Shown one piece after another: positions 7,892 to 15,550 of a stretch of DNA of 33,666 nucleotides. Made by a program: the position numbers and the translations under genes. Origin of the DNA: Oscillibacter valericigenes (lineage in GTDB: Bacteria > Bacillota > Clostridia > Oscillospirales > Oscillospiraceae). The DNA lies in NCBI RefSeq assembly GCF_016902445.1, contig NZ_JACSNX010000026.1, forward strand, positions 1-33,666, in the 5' to 3' direction. The stretch's first letter is position 1. Every line of letters begins with the position of its first letter. The notes beneath the pieces were generated by a model. That model had not been told where the DNA came from. It was given only the letters and a program-made list of their open reading frames with translations, and searched no databases.

Positions 7892-8242
7892 ATGGGACTT
7901 TCCCTGCGGGAGGGTGACTATGTGCCGGACGGCACCGGCGGCCTGCGGCGGACCGGGGGACAGGAGGCCCTGCTGGAACGGGTCCTGTTCCGGCTGACGG
8001 CCCGGCGGGGGAGCTTTCCCTTCCTGCCGGAGCTGGGGAGCCGGCTGTGGCAGCTGGGGCAGCTGCCTGCCGTCCAGCGGCAGAGCGCAGCGGAGCAGTA
8101 CGTGGCGGAGGCTCTGGCGGCGGAGCCGGAACTGACGGTGGAGCGGGTATCTCTGACAGAGTCTGGAGGCGGTCGGGCACAGGTGACTGCAGCGATGACC
8201 TGGCGCGGTGAGACGCTGTCCGTCACAGTGGAAGTGTTATGA
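7892..8242 (+). CDS. Baseplate wedge protein, gp25-like (XkdS position)
   Basis: A 116-aa protein. ATG 7892 is chosen over the in-frame codon at 7874 because AGGAGG (7879-7884) is correctly spaced for it. The segment ALLERVLFRLTARRGSFPFLPELGSRLWQL is the conserved core of gp25/XkdS proteins, which join the sheath to the baseplate and are thought to start sheath polymerisation. The C-terminal strands (GRAQVTAAMTWRGETLSVTVEVL) complete the fold. It precedes baseplate J as in PBSX. Confidence 0.75.
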   Translation: MGLSLREGDYVPDGTGGLRRTGGQEALLERVLFRLTARRGSFPFLPELGSRLWQLGQLPAVQRQSAAEQYVAEALAAEPELTVERVSLTESGGGRAQVTAAMTWRGETLSVTVEVL

Positions 8243-8255
8243 GAGGAGCGGATGT

Positions 8256-9326
8256 GTGAAGACCACAGAGGAGATCTATCAGTCCCTGCTGGCAGCGTTT
8301 GCCCAGCGGGCAGGGTTCACGCCGGAGGCGGACTGCGACCTGGCGGTGCGGCTGTACGCCGCGGCGGCGGAGCTCCAGGCCCTGGGGATCCAGGGGGAGT
8401 GGGTGCTGGACCAGAGCTTTCCCCAGACGGCCGGCGGAGCCTATCTGGACTACCACGCCCAGATGCGGGGGATCACCCGCACGGCGGCCACGAAGGCGGC
8501 GGGGACCCTCCGCTTCTCCGTGGAGCGGGCCGCCGCCGCGGATCTGACCATCGCCGCCGGCACTGTGTGCATGACGGCGGAGGAGGTCCGGTTCCAGACC
8601 ACGGAGGCGGTGGTGCTGAAGGCGGGGGAGCTGATGGCAGACGCCCCGGCAGAAGCTCTGGAGCCGGGCCGGAGCGGAAACGCGGCGGCGGGGACCATCC
8701 GGATCCTCACCGCCTGTCCGGTGGGCATCACCGGCTGCACCAACCCGGCTCCCTTCACCGGCGGCAGCGACCAGGAAGACGACGAGAGCCTGCGCAGCCG
8801 CATCCTGGAGAGCTATCAGCGGCTGCCCAACGGCGCCAACGCCGCCTGGTATGAACAGACCGCCATGAGCCATGACGGCGTGGCCGCGGCCCGGGCGGTG
8901 GGCCGGGCCCGGGGCATCGGCACCGTGGATGTGTACATCGCCACGGCGGCGGGCCTGCCGGGAGCGGAACTGCTCCAGGAGGTCCAGGCGGATCTGCAGG
9001 AGCGGCGGGAGATCGCCGTGGACGTGCAGGTTAAGTCCCCGGAGGCGGAAGCGGTGGCAGTCACTGCGGAGCTGGCTGTCCGGGAGGGGGCGGCCTTTTC
9101 TGCCGTGAAGGCCGGGGCGGAGCAGGCTCTGGCGAACTTTTTCAGCGGCCAGCGGCTGGGAGAGCCGGTGCTGCTGGCGGAGCTGGGAGACCTGCTGTAC
9201 CACGTGGAGGGCGTGGAGAACTATCGCCTGCTGGCCCCCGCTGCGGATCTGGCGGCGGAGGACGGGACACTGCCCATGCTGGGGACAGTGACCATCACGG
9301 AGATGGAGGATGACGGCGATGTATGA
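8256..9326 (+). CDS. Baseplate J-like protein (XkdT-like)
   Basis: A 356-aa wedge protein. GTG 8256 with AGAGGAG 7 bases upstream is preferred; the frame extends upstream only within the gp25-like gene. Baseplate J features include the N-terminal LDQSFPQTAGGAYLDYHAQMRGI (about residues 50-75), the central PFTGGSDQEDDESLRSRILES (about residues 168-190) and GIGTVDVYIAT. Six wedges of this protein with the XkdU-like partner form the baseplate ring. It ends 8 bases inside the next gene. Confidence 0.85.
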   Translation: MKTTEEIYQSLLAAFAQRAGFTPEADCDLAVRLYAAAAELQALGIQGEWVLDQSFPQTAGGAYLDYHAQMRGITRTAATKAAGTLRFSVERAAAADLTIAAGTVCMTAEEVRFQTTEAVVLKAGELMADAPAEALEPGRSGNAAAGTIRILTACPVGITGCTNPAPFTGGSDQEDDESLRSRILESYQRLPNGANAAWYEQTAMSHDGVAAARAVGRARGIGTVDVYIATAAGLPGAELLQEVQADLQERREIAVDVQVKSPEAEAVAVTAELAVREGAAFSAVKAGAEQALANFFSGQRLGEPVLLAELGDLLYHVEGVENYRLLAPAADLAAEDGTLPMLGTVTITEMEDDGDV

Positions 9327-9891
9327 GGGATATCTGCGGGATCTGCTGGCGCCCCTGGGTATCTATGACCTGACGGAGAGCTCCGTCAGCGGGGCCGCAG
9401 TCTGTGCCCTTGGCACGGGGCTGGATGACGTCAGTGATCGGCTGGAGGAGATCGAGCGGGAGGCCCTCACCGCCACGGCGGAGGACGAGGGCCTGGACCG
9501 GCGGGAGGCGCTGTTTGCCCGGCGCCCCGCCGCCGTCACGGCAGAGGACCGGCGGGCGGCCATTGCGGCACTGCTGCAGATCGACGGCGACAGTCTGACG
9601 CCGGAGGCCATCGACCGGACGATCCGAGGCTGCGGCATCAAAGCCAGGGCCATCGAGATGGGGGACAGGCAGCTGCGGGTGATCTTTCCGGAGGTGGCGG
9701 GAGAGCCGGAGGGCTTTCCACAGATCCAGAAGATCATCCTGGACATCCTGCCCTGCCACCTGGGGGTGGAGTTCTACTTCCGGTATCTCACCTGGGAGGA
9801 GTGTGAGGCTGCCGGATACACCTGGGCCCAGGTGGAGGCGGCCGGGCACACCTGGGAGAGCTTCCAGCTGGCGGTGCCGCCGGAGGAATAA
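9319..9891 (+). CDS. Phage tail protein, XkdU/YmfQ-like (DUF2313)
   Basis: A 190-aa protein. ATG 9319 is preferred to ATG 9310 because GGAGG (9305-9309) stands 9 bases before it but touches the other. Residues 1-60 (YEGYLRDLLAPLGIYDL, then DRLEEIEREALTATAEDEGLDRREALF) match the YmfQ/XkdU pattern, and the C-terminal part (VIFPEVAGEPEGFPQIQKIILDILPCHLGVEFYF) is the conserved end. The tail repeats AAGYTWAQVEAAGHTWESFQ as a short tandem motif. It is the last gene of the phage operon. Confidence 0.8.
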   Translation: MYEGYLRDLLAPLGIYDLTESSVSGAAVCALGTGLDDVSDRLEEIEREALTATAEDEGLDRREALFARRPAAVTAEDRRAAIAALLQIDGDSLTPEAIDRTIRGCGIKARAIEMGDRQLRVIFPEVAGEPEGFPQIQKIILDILPCHLGVEFYFRYLTWEECEAAGYTWAQVEAAGHTWESFQLAVPPEE

Positions 9892-9905
9892 GACCGCCGA
9901 ATACG

Positions 9906-9938
9906 AAAAGGCCGCTGCCCAACGGGCAGCGGCCTTTT
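9906..9938. terminator. Bidirectional terminator after the phage operon
   Basis: Perfect 15-bp stem (arms AAAAGGCCGCTGCCC and GGGCAGCGGCCTTTT, loop AAC), with T and A runs on both sides. It can end both the phage operon (plus) and the serpin gene (minus). Confidence 0.92.
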
Positions 9939-9951
9939 GACGTTTTGGAGA

Positions 9952-11190
9952 TCAGCCCTCCAGCTCCCGGACCGTGCCGATGAACAGGGGCAGCCCGGCC
10001 TCACAGTCGATGAGCAGATACAGGAAGGGCCGGGTCAGGTAAACGGAGGCGGGCTCGAAGGCACTTCCACCATCCATCTCCACCGCCGTGGCGGCACCGG
10101 CCCGGGTGCCCCGTTCGTCCAGGGTCAGGTGGGTCCGGTGGAGGATGCGGCTGATATACAGCGGCCCGTCGGGGCTGGTGCCCGTGGCGGAGAAGTCCGC
10201 CAGTCCGGGAGAGAAGGCGTCTCCCATCCCCATGGCGGCAAGGGCCTCGTTCAGCTCCGCCGTGGTCTCTGCCGTGAACTTGGGGATGGCGGTCTGGACC
10301 AGCGTGTCCTGGGGGTGGGTCAGCAGGTCCCGCAGATGTTCCCCCGTAAGGGAGGCCAGATAGTCCTCCAGGGAGACGCCCTCGTTGGGCAGCAGGGCGG
10401 CGAAGGCGTAGTTCCGGTCCTTGTAGTACTTCAGAAAGCCGGTGGCGAAACTGTCCTCCAGATAGGCGGACTCGGCGCCGTACATCAGCTCCGCCGGCTG
10501 CTCCCGGCCGTCCTCGGTGGTGAAGGTGCCGCCGCTGACCTGGTCCTCCCGATAGATGTCCTCCCACTCCCCCTCAAAGGCCAGGGCGTTGATGAGGTAG
10601 ATCATGGCGCTCTCCGGGATCTGATTTACGATGGAGGGGATCCGGCCGCCGGTGTGGTCCGACACCCAGGCGTTGATGTCCCGCAGGGTGCTCTCGTCGA
10701 AGGGGGCGCTGAACACAGAGGCGTCGTACCAGGCGGCAGCGGCGTCCAGGAAGGACTGCTCCACCGTCAGGCGGTCCGCCTCATCCCGGAGCCAGATGGA
10801 GTTGGCCAGGGAGCAGCGGCCGCCTGTTTCCTCCGGCAGCCGGTCTGTGTAGGTCCGAAGATAGGCGTTCAGCTCCTCCAGAGGCAGGCCCAGAACGGAC
10901 TCCATCTGTGCAAGTGTCTCCCCGGCGGCGCCGTTGGCGGTCATGGCCAGGGCATAGACCACGGACACCGGCGAGAGCAGGGTGCTGCCGCCCTCGTCTG
11001 TCTGCCGCAGCAGCTCCACGGCAAAGGCGGTGACGGCGTCGGCACCGGCGCCGTGCAGATCCGCCTCCGCCGAAGCGGCGGGGACGGCAGAGGCATCGCC
11101 TTTCAGCTCCTCCGCCTGATATGCGGGACCGCCGCAGGCAGTCAGCAGGAGAAGGGCCAGGGCCAGAAACAGGGCCATCGTGCGTTTCAT
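9952..11190 (-). CDS. Lipoprotein serpin (serine/cysteine protease inhibitor)
   Basis: A 412-aa serpin predicted to sit on the outside of the cell membrane. ATG 11190 has AAAGGAG 8 bases upstream. The N-terminus is a lipoprotein signal (MKRTMALFLALALLLLTAC) with a lipobox Cys near residue 19. Serpin landmarks are NSIWLRDE, YLINALAFEGEWE, ALLPNEGVSLEDYL, IPKF and the end RPFLYLLID...LPLFIGTV. The reactive loop begins with DERGTRAGAATA at about residue 358. The small residues of this hinge mean loop insertion, and hence inhibition, is plausible, although Arg and Gly replace the usual Glu and Ala in part. The scissile bond falls roughly in EMDGGS, so target specificity cannot be read. It faces the phage operon across a shared terminator. 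Confidence 0.9.
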   Translation of the reverse strand: MKRTMALFLALALLLLTACGGPAYQAEELKGDASAVPAASAEADLHGAGADAVTAFAVELLRQTDEGGSTLLSPVSVVYALAMTANGAAGETLAQMESVLGLPLEELNAYLRTYTDRLPEETGGRCSLANSIWLRDEADRLTVEQSFLDAAAAWYDASVFSAPFDESTLRDINAWVSDHTGGRIPSIVNQIPESAMIYLINALAFEGEWEDIYREDQVSGGTFTTEDGREQPAELMYGAESAYLEDSFATGFLKYYKDRNYAFAALLPNEGVSLEDYLASLTGEHLRDLLTHPQDTLVQTAIPKFTAETTAELNEALAAMGMGDAFSPGLADFSATGTSPDGPLYISRILHRTHLTLDERGTRAGAATAVEMDGGSAFEPASVYLTRPFLYLLIDCEAGLPLFIGTVRELEG

Positions 11191-11326
11191 AGACAAAACT
11201 CCTTTCCAAGTGAGCTCTCTATCTATCAGAACGGAAAAGCCGACGGAAAATTATGCGGGAACTGCAGACTTCATAAAAAGATTGGCCGCTATCTCGGGGG
11301 AGAGGCCGAGCGGCGCGAAAAAGGGC

Positions 11327-11355
11327 TTGAATTTCCGGGGGCCTTCTTGTATAAT
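11327..11355 (+). promoter_or_regulatory. Sigma-A promoter of tRNA-Leu
   Basis: TTGAAT (11327-11332), 17-base spacer, TATAAT (11350-11355), 15 bases before the tRNA 5' end. Confidence 0.85.
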
Positions 11356-11370
11356 AAACCAGTATCCAAC

Positions 11371-11457
11371 GCCAGTGTGATGGAATTGGTAGACGTGACG
11401 GACTCAAAATCCGTTGGTAGCGATACCGTGTGGGTTCGAGTCCCACCACTGGCACCA
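11371..11457 (+). tRNA. tRNA-Leu (anticodon CAA)
   Basis: 87 bases with CCA encoded. Acceptor arms are GCCAGTG and CACTGGC, discriminator A. The anticodon stem is ACGGA/TCCGT around loop CTCAAAA, and the long variable arm fits a class II tRNA. It reads UUG codons. Confidence 0.95.
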
Positions 11458-11495
11458 TAAAAATAACCGCACCTGCCGGGTGTGGTTATTTTTAT
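11458..11495 (+). terminator. Terminator of tRNA-Leu
   Basis: About 17-bp stem with one G-T pair, loop TGCC, ending in TTATTTTTAT. It starts directly after the CCA end. Confidence 0.88.
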
Positions 11496-11510
11496 GGTAA
11501 CCGGGGGAAT

Positions 11511-11597
11511 TTGAAATGCTCGGCGGAAGTGAATTCCGCCTGCGCCGAGGTTTTGCCTGCGGCAAAACGCTCGTACGGCGCAAAAGCGCCGCCGGCC
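11511..11597 (+). repeat. 87-bp intergenic hairpin element, copy 1
   Basis: About 86% identical by eye to 18910-18996. It holds three hairpins: GGCGGAA/TTCCGCC, GTTTTGCC/GGCAAAAC and CGGCGC/GCGCCG. In the first stem the second copy has GGGCGAA/TTCGCCC, so both arms changed together. No coding frame is kept between the copies. Confidence 0.85.
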
Positions 11598-11665
11598 AGA
11601 AGACTGGTTGTGTGGTTCTCCCATACCTTTTCGAGATTTCAAAATGAGAATTTTAACCGCCCCTT

Positions 11666-11809
11666 CCACGTCGGAGCAAAGTCCGCTTTGCTCCGACGTC
11701 TTTTTATGCCTAAGGCAAAAAAGACGTCATCCGCCCGCTCCCTTGCTCCTCCTTTCCAACTGCGACCCGCTGCGCTGGGCTCGCAGTTGGTGGGCCGCCC
11801 TGCGGGCGG
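11666..11809 (+). repeat. 145-bp intergenic hairpin element, copy 1
   Basis: Nearly identical, in inverted orientation, to 17174-17316: about five substitutions, one A-tract indel and a 5-base CCCTT indel. Modules in order are a 14-bp hairpin ACGTCGGAGCAAAG/CTTTGCTCCGACGT with TTTTT after it, a TGCC-TAA-GGCA hairpin inside GTCTTTTT/AAAAAGAC, a purine/pyrimidine-biased spacer, and a CCAACTGCG/CGCAGTTGG hairpin. In copy 1 a GCCGCCC/GGGCGGC hairpin follows. Confidence 0.9.
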
Positions 11810-11855
11810 CATTTTTCTTCATTATTAAGAAATGTCGATTTTAACCGCCCCTTCC

Positions 11856-11893
11856 AAAACAGAAGGACATCCGAAAGGATGTCCTTCTGTTTT
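11856..11893. terminator. Perfect hairpin, probable bidirectional terminator
   Basis: 17-bp perfect stem with GAAA tetraloop; arms start AAAACAGAAGG and end CCTTCTGTTTT. No adjacent gene is an obvious user, so it may be part of the repeat mosaic. Confidence 0.7.
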
Positions 11894-12050
11894 AGGTTCC
11901 GCCGCCCAAAGGGCGGCTCCACCCTTCAGCGATCCAACTGCTCGGCGGAAGCACTCGCAAGGGGGTGCCGCCTTACGGATGCAGCAGACCCCTTGCGGGG
12001 CCCGGCTGGGTTCGCGGCTGGTGCGCCGCCCGCAGGGCGGCGCTTCAGGC

Positions 12051-12084
12051 AAAACGGCCGCACCATGTCGGTGCGGCCGTTTTT
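12051..12084. terminator. Terminator of the symporter-DUF362-hydrolase operon
   Basis: Arms AAAACGGCCGCACC and GGTGCGGCCGTTTT around ATGTC, 45 bases past the hydrolase stop on the minus strand. It has T runs on both strands. Confidence 0.85.
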
Positions 12085-12128
12085 GTGTCTGCATAAGCGG
12101 GAGCGGTCCGTCTGCCGCCATCCGGCAG

Positions 12129-12791
12129 TCAGACCGTCAGCGTCTCGCCGGGCTGCAGGACCTTGGCCTGGAAGCCGGCGGCCTCGCAGGCGGCGGCGAA
12201 GGCCGCCGGGTCCTGGGCGATGGGCGGGAACGTGTTGTAGTGCATGGGGATGGTCAGCTTGGGCTTGATCATCTTCACCGCCCGGAGGGCGTCCGCCGGA
12301 CCCATGGTGTAGAAGTCCCCGATGGGCAGCAGGGCCACGTCGATATGCGCGTCCTCCAGCAGGGCCATGTCCGTCATCAGGGCCGTGTCGCCGGCGTGGT
12401 AGATCTTCTTGCCGCCCATCTCAAAGATGAAGCCGCAGGACAGGCATCCGGCCACGCCGCTGCCGTGAATGGCCTGGAAGATCTTGGCGGAGCCGAAGGG
12501 CATGGGCATGGTGCCGCCCAGATTGCCGGCCTGGAAGTCGACCCCGGCAGGGCCGAACACGCCCTCCCCCAGATCCACCGTGCAGCAGACCGGTGCGCCG
12601 GTGCGCTTGGAGATCTCCACGGCGTCTCCCACGTGGTCTCCGTGCCCGTGGGTGACGAAGATGAAGTCCGGCTCCACCGTCTCCGCCAGGGCCGTCTGGC
12701 CGGTGCCGGAGAGGAAGGGGTCCGTCAGGACCTTATAGGAGCCGTCGTCCAGCAGAAAGCAGGCATGGCCCAGAAATTGCAGTTCCATCAT
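12129..12791 (-). CDS. UPF0173 metal-dependent hydrolase (metallo-beta-lactamase fold)
   Basis: A 220-aa cytoplasmic hydrolase. ATG 12791 follows AAGGAG with 7 bases between. The MBL signature THGHGDHVGD is at about residue 47, preceded by MELQFLGHACFLL and LTDPFLSGTGQ. HAGDTALMTDM (about residue 132) and IPMHYNTFP (about residue 182) supply the remaining metal ligands. The length is normal for the UPF0173/YtkL group. No substrate is known for this group. It is the last gene of the three-gene minus-strand set, 36 bases after the DUF362 gene. Confidence 0.88.
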   Translation of the reverse strand: MMELQFLGHACFLLDDGSYKVLTDPFLSGTGQTALAETVEPDFIFVTHGHGDHVGDAVEISKRTGAPVCCTVDLGEGVFGPAGVDFQAGNLGGTMPMPFGSAKIFQAIHGSGVAGCLSCGFIFEMGGKKIYHAGDTALMTDMALLEDAHIDVALLPIGDFYTMGPADALRAVKMIKPKLTIPMHYNTFPPIAQDPAAFAAACEAAGFQAKVLQPGETLTV

Positions 12792-12827
12792 TGCAGCACT
12801 CCTTTTTTGGTATTGTCCGGTGATGGT

Positions 12828-13988
12828 TCAGTCGTCCAGTGTGACGCCCGCGTCGATGGTTCGGGCGATCTGGGAGGGCACCGGCGGGCAGCCCTTGCAG
12901 AAGGCCCGCCCCTCTCCCCGGAGCCTGGCGGTGCAGTTGCCCACCAGCACCACGCGGCCGCCCCGGCAGTCCTCCTCCGTGGCGTCGCCGCCGAAGATCA
13001 GCGTGGCCTCCGGCCCGTTCTCGTACTCCTGATGGTGGTAGCGGAAGAACTGGACCATGGCGGCGTGGCAGGCGCTGCAGGCGCCCCGGTCCACCACCCG
13101 GGGGTTGGGATAGTTCAGGTGCAGGTCGTGCTCCGAGGCCAGCTGGAACCGCCGTCTCCACTTCAGGTAGTCCGCCGGATGGACCCGGATGTCCGCCAGG
13201 TCCAGTCCCCGGTCCTCCCGCAGCAAATTCAGGTGGGGAACGGCGTCCGGCGCCATGCCCATCAGCTGGATGGCCGTCAGGTCCGCAGACAGGGCGTCCT
13301 TGGAGGACAGCACCATCCCCATGTCCACCGGCGGGCCGCCGGAGGGGCCGAAGCCCTCCATGGCCACCACGGCGTCCATCACCACATAATCAGGATAACA
13401 GACTTTCATCAGATCCACAATCCCGTAATCCAGACATTTTCCTTTTCGGATGTCCGGGGGTGCCTGGTTGATCCGGTGGAGCCGGGTCTTGTCCTTCTGG
13501 TACAGACACCCCTTCATGTTCTTTACCGACAGCGTCACGCCGGCGTACATGTGGGTCTTCATCACCGGAACGGAGACCACACGATCCACCTGGAAGGGCA
13601 GTCTGCTCATCTTCAGCTTTTGGACCATGACGCCGCCGGGGATCTCCCGCTCCTCCATGCCGCTGTCGTCCAGGTTCAGGCACTCCACGCCTTCCTGGGC
13701 GCACACGTCCCAGATGCCGGCGGACTTCAGGGCCTCCACACTGTCCACGCCCACGATGGAGCTGTCTCCCACATAGAGTTTCTTTACATGCTGGTCTCTG
13801 AAGAATCGGATCAGACCCCGGACCACCTCCGGATGGGTGCACAGGCCGCTGGCGGCGGGGCCCTTGAAGCCGGTGTTCACCTTCAGCAGGACAGACAGGA
13901 CGGAGGCGTCCTCGTCAAAGATCCGCTCCGCGGCCTCATAGGCCATCCGGGCGGGCTCGCCGCCCTGGAAAACATAGACATCAGGCAT
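12828..13988 (-). CDS. DUF362 protein with C-terminal cysteine clusters
   Basis: A 386-aa protein of the DUF362 group, seen from VLLKVNTGFKGPAASGLCTHPEVVRGLIRFFRDQ (about residue 33), VPVMKTHMYAGVTLSVKNMKG (about residue 145) and the aspartate-rich YVVMDAVVAMEGFGPSGG (about residue 208). The C-terminal quarter has Cys in GACSACHAAM (about residue 300) and in GNCTARLRGEGRAFCKGCPPVP (about residue 355). These could hold a metal or Fe-S cluster, but they do not form a standard CxxCxxCxxxCP ferredoxin motif. The biochemical role of DUF362 is not established. It overlaps the symporter stop by 8 bases, so the two are co-translated. Confidence 0.82.
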   Translation of the reverse strand: MPDVYVFQGGEPARMAYEAAERIFDEDASVLSVLLKVNTGFKGPAASGLCTHPEVVRGLIRFFRDQHVKKLYVGDSSIVGVDSVEALKSAGIWDVCAQEGVECLNLDDSGMEEREIPGGVMVQKLKMSRLPFQVDRVVSVPVMKTHMYAGVTLSVKNMKGCLYQKDKTRLHRINQAPPDIRKGKCLDYGIVDLMKVCYPDYVVMDAVVAMEGFGPSGGPPVDMGMVLSSKDALSADLTAIQLMGMAPDAVPHLNLLREDRGLDLADIRVHPADYLKWRRRFQLASEHDLHLNYPNPRVVDRGACSACHAAMVQFFRYHHQEYENGPEATLIFGGDATEEDCRGGRVVLVGNCTARLRGEGRAFCKGCPPVPSQIARTIDAGVTLDD

Positions 13989-15450
13989 GGGCCTTCTCCT
14001 TTCCGGCGGTATCCTTGCGATTCAGCTCATCCACCATCTCCTGGACATAGGCGGGGGGCGCCTTGGTCACAAGGCTCACCGCCACATGGACCACGCCCGT
14101 CACCACAAAGGCCACCAGGGTATAGTGGCACCAGGTGTTCAGCCCCAGCTGGTACCAGACATACACGGCGATGAAGCCCACGATCATGCTGACCATGGCC
14201 CCCTCCCGGGTGGCACGCTTCCAGTAGAAGCCCAGGATCAGGATCGGAGCGAACACGGACAGTCCGCCCCAGGCCCACCAGTTGACCCAGAGGATGCTGT
14301 CAAAGGGGTTGTAGGCCAGGTAGATGGCGATGACGCCGATGACGACGGCCGCCACCCGGGCCACCACCAGTACCTGCTTGTCGGTGGCCTGGCCCTTTTT
14401 CAGGATCTTGTTGTAGAAGTCCTGGGTCACGGCCGTGGTGGCCACGTGGAGCAGGGCGTCCGCCGAGGACATGACGGCCGCCAGGATGGCGGCGGTGACG
14501 ATGCCAACCAGCCAGCTGGGGGTGTACTCCGTGATCAGCAGGATGAAGTTGGCGCTGGTATCGGCGCTGTCCGGGAACAGCACCATGCAGCACAGGTTGA
14601 CAAAGAAGGAGCCGAACAGCAGGAACACGCCGGTGGTGCCGGCGATCACCGCGCCCCGCCGGGAGGATCCCGGGTCCTTCATGCCCATGAACATCTGGAC
14701 GATCTGGGGCTGGCCCATGTAGCCCAGCCACCCGGCGGACAGCAGGCCGGCGATGGTGACCGGATTGATCCAGGGAGACGTCAGAGCCGGATCCATGGCC
14801 CCGATGGCCGCCATCACGTCCGAGAGGCTGCCGGCGTTGCCGAAGGCCACGAACAGACCCACGAACACGGCGAAGATCATCAGCATGCCCTGTACAAAAT
14901 CTGTCCAGGCCACCGCCAGCAGTCCGCCGGCGGAGGTGTACAGGATCACCACAACCGCGCCGATCAGCACGCTGATCCGGTAGTCCAGCCCCAGCACTGC
15001 CTGGAAAGTCGTGCCGGCGGCCATCAGCTGGGAGCTCATGTACACCGTGATGGAGATGGCGATGATGACCGTGGAGATTATCCGCAGCACCTTCCGGTCG
15101 GCGTCGTAGTACCGGGCCTCGATCAGATCGATGAAGCTGCGGGCCTTGGTCATGACGGTGAACTTGGCCGTCCGCCTGGCCATGACGAAGAAGTTGATGA
15201 AGGGGGCGAAGCCGGAGGAGAAGGCCGTCCAGATGGCCCCCAGGCCGGAGCCGGCCACCTGCTGGGACCAGGCGATGAACAGCCACCCGCTGAGGCCCGC
15301 CGCCTGGTGGGCGATGGCGGTGATGACAGAGCTGAAACGATTTCCGCCGATGAAAAAGTCCGCGGACGTCTTGACGCTCTTTTTGGCCCGATAGCCGATG
15401 TAGAGCATGGCCAGCATGTACAGTGCGATGACGGCTAAGATCTCAGTCAT
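13981..15450 (-). CDS. Sodium/solute symporter (SSS family, PutP-like)
   Basis: A 489-aa inner-membrane transporter with about 13 hydrophobic segments. Family marks are DFFIGGNRFSSVITAIAHQAAGLSGWLF (about residue 32), LYTSAGGLLAVAWTDFVQGMLM (about residue 170), LSAGWLGYMGQPQIVQMFM (about residue 238) and MSSADALLHVATTAVTQDFYNK (about residue 330). The last matches the TM8 Na+-site region of PutP, with SSADALL in place of SSxxS. It most likely imports proline, pantothenate or another organic anion with Na+; the substrate cannot be read. GGGAGAGGA precedes ATG 15450. It is first in the operon with the DUF362 and UPF0173 genes. Confidence 0.88.
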   Translation of the reverse strand: MTEILAVIALYMLAMLYIGYRAKKSVKTSADFFIGGNRFSSVITAIAHQAAGLSGWLFIAWSQQVAGSGLGAIWTAFSSGFAPFINFFVMARRTAKFTVMTKARSFIDLIEARYYDADRKVLRIISTVIIAISITVYMSSQLMAAGTTFQAVLGLDYRISVLIGAVVVILYTSAGGLLAVAWTDFVQGMLMIFAVFVGLFVAFGNAGSLSDVMAAIGAMDPALTSPWINPVTIAGLLSAGWLGYMGQPQIVQMFMGMKDPGSSRRGAVIAGTTGVFLLFGSFFVNLCCMVLFPDSADTSANFILLITEYTPSWLVGIVTAAILAAVMSSADALLHVATTAVTQDFYNKILKKGQATDKQVLVVARVAAVVIGVIAIYLAYNPFDSILWVNWWAWGGLSVFAPILILGFYWKRATREGAMVSMIVGFIAVYVWYQLGLNTWCHYTLVAFVVTGVVHVAVSLVTKAPPAYVQEMVDELNRKDTAGKEKAHA

Positions 15451-15520
15451 GGTATCCTCTCCCTGCTGTTTTGCTTCTCTATCTCTTTAAAGTCATATCG
15501 CTTTAAATTGATATAATGTC

Positions 15521-15548
15521 ATTATAGCACAATGCCGCAGGATGTAAA
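15521..15548 (-). promoter_or_regulatory. Promoter of the symporter operon
   Basis: On the minus strand, TTTACA (15548-15543), a 16-base spacer, then TATAAT (15526-15521). The leader to ATG 15450 is about 65 bases and AT-rich. It contains an ATATC/GATAT inverted repeat about 10 bases apart (near 15495-15515), a possible operator. Confidence 0.7.
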
Positions 15549-15550
15549 TG

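Larger units (their letters stand above)
11496..12050. other. Non-coding mosaic of hairpin repeats
   Basis: About 550 bases without a credible gene, built from modular hairpins. It contains the 87-bp element (11511-11597) and the 145-bp element (11666-11809). The 19-base direct repeat ATTTTAACCGCCCCTTCCA occurs at about 11650 and again at about 11838, each time directly before a large hairpin. A perfect 17-bp hairpin lies at 11856-11893, and a GC hairpin lies near 12023-12043 (arms GCGCCGCCC and GGGCGGCGC). A third, poor relative of the 87-bp element starts near 11940 (TGCTCGGCGGAAG). Confidence 0.75.

Noticed and set aside
11371..11457. tRNA-Leu as attachment site of the phage module
   Set aside because: The phage operon ends 1.5 kb away with a chromosomal serpin between, and no repeat of the tRNA 3' end was seen within 1-9900.
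11832..14174. 780-codon plus-strand frame over the hydrolase and DUF362 genes
   Set aside because: Antisense of two clear minus-strand genes, and it begins inside the hairpin mosaic.
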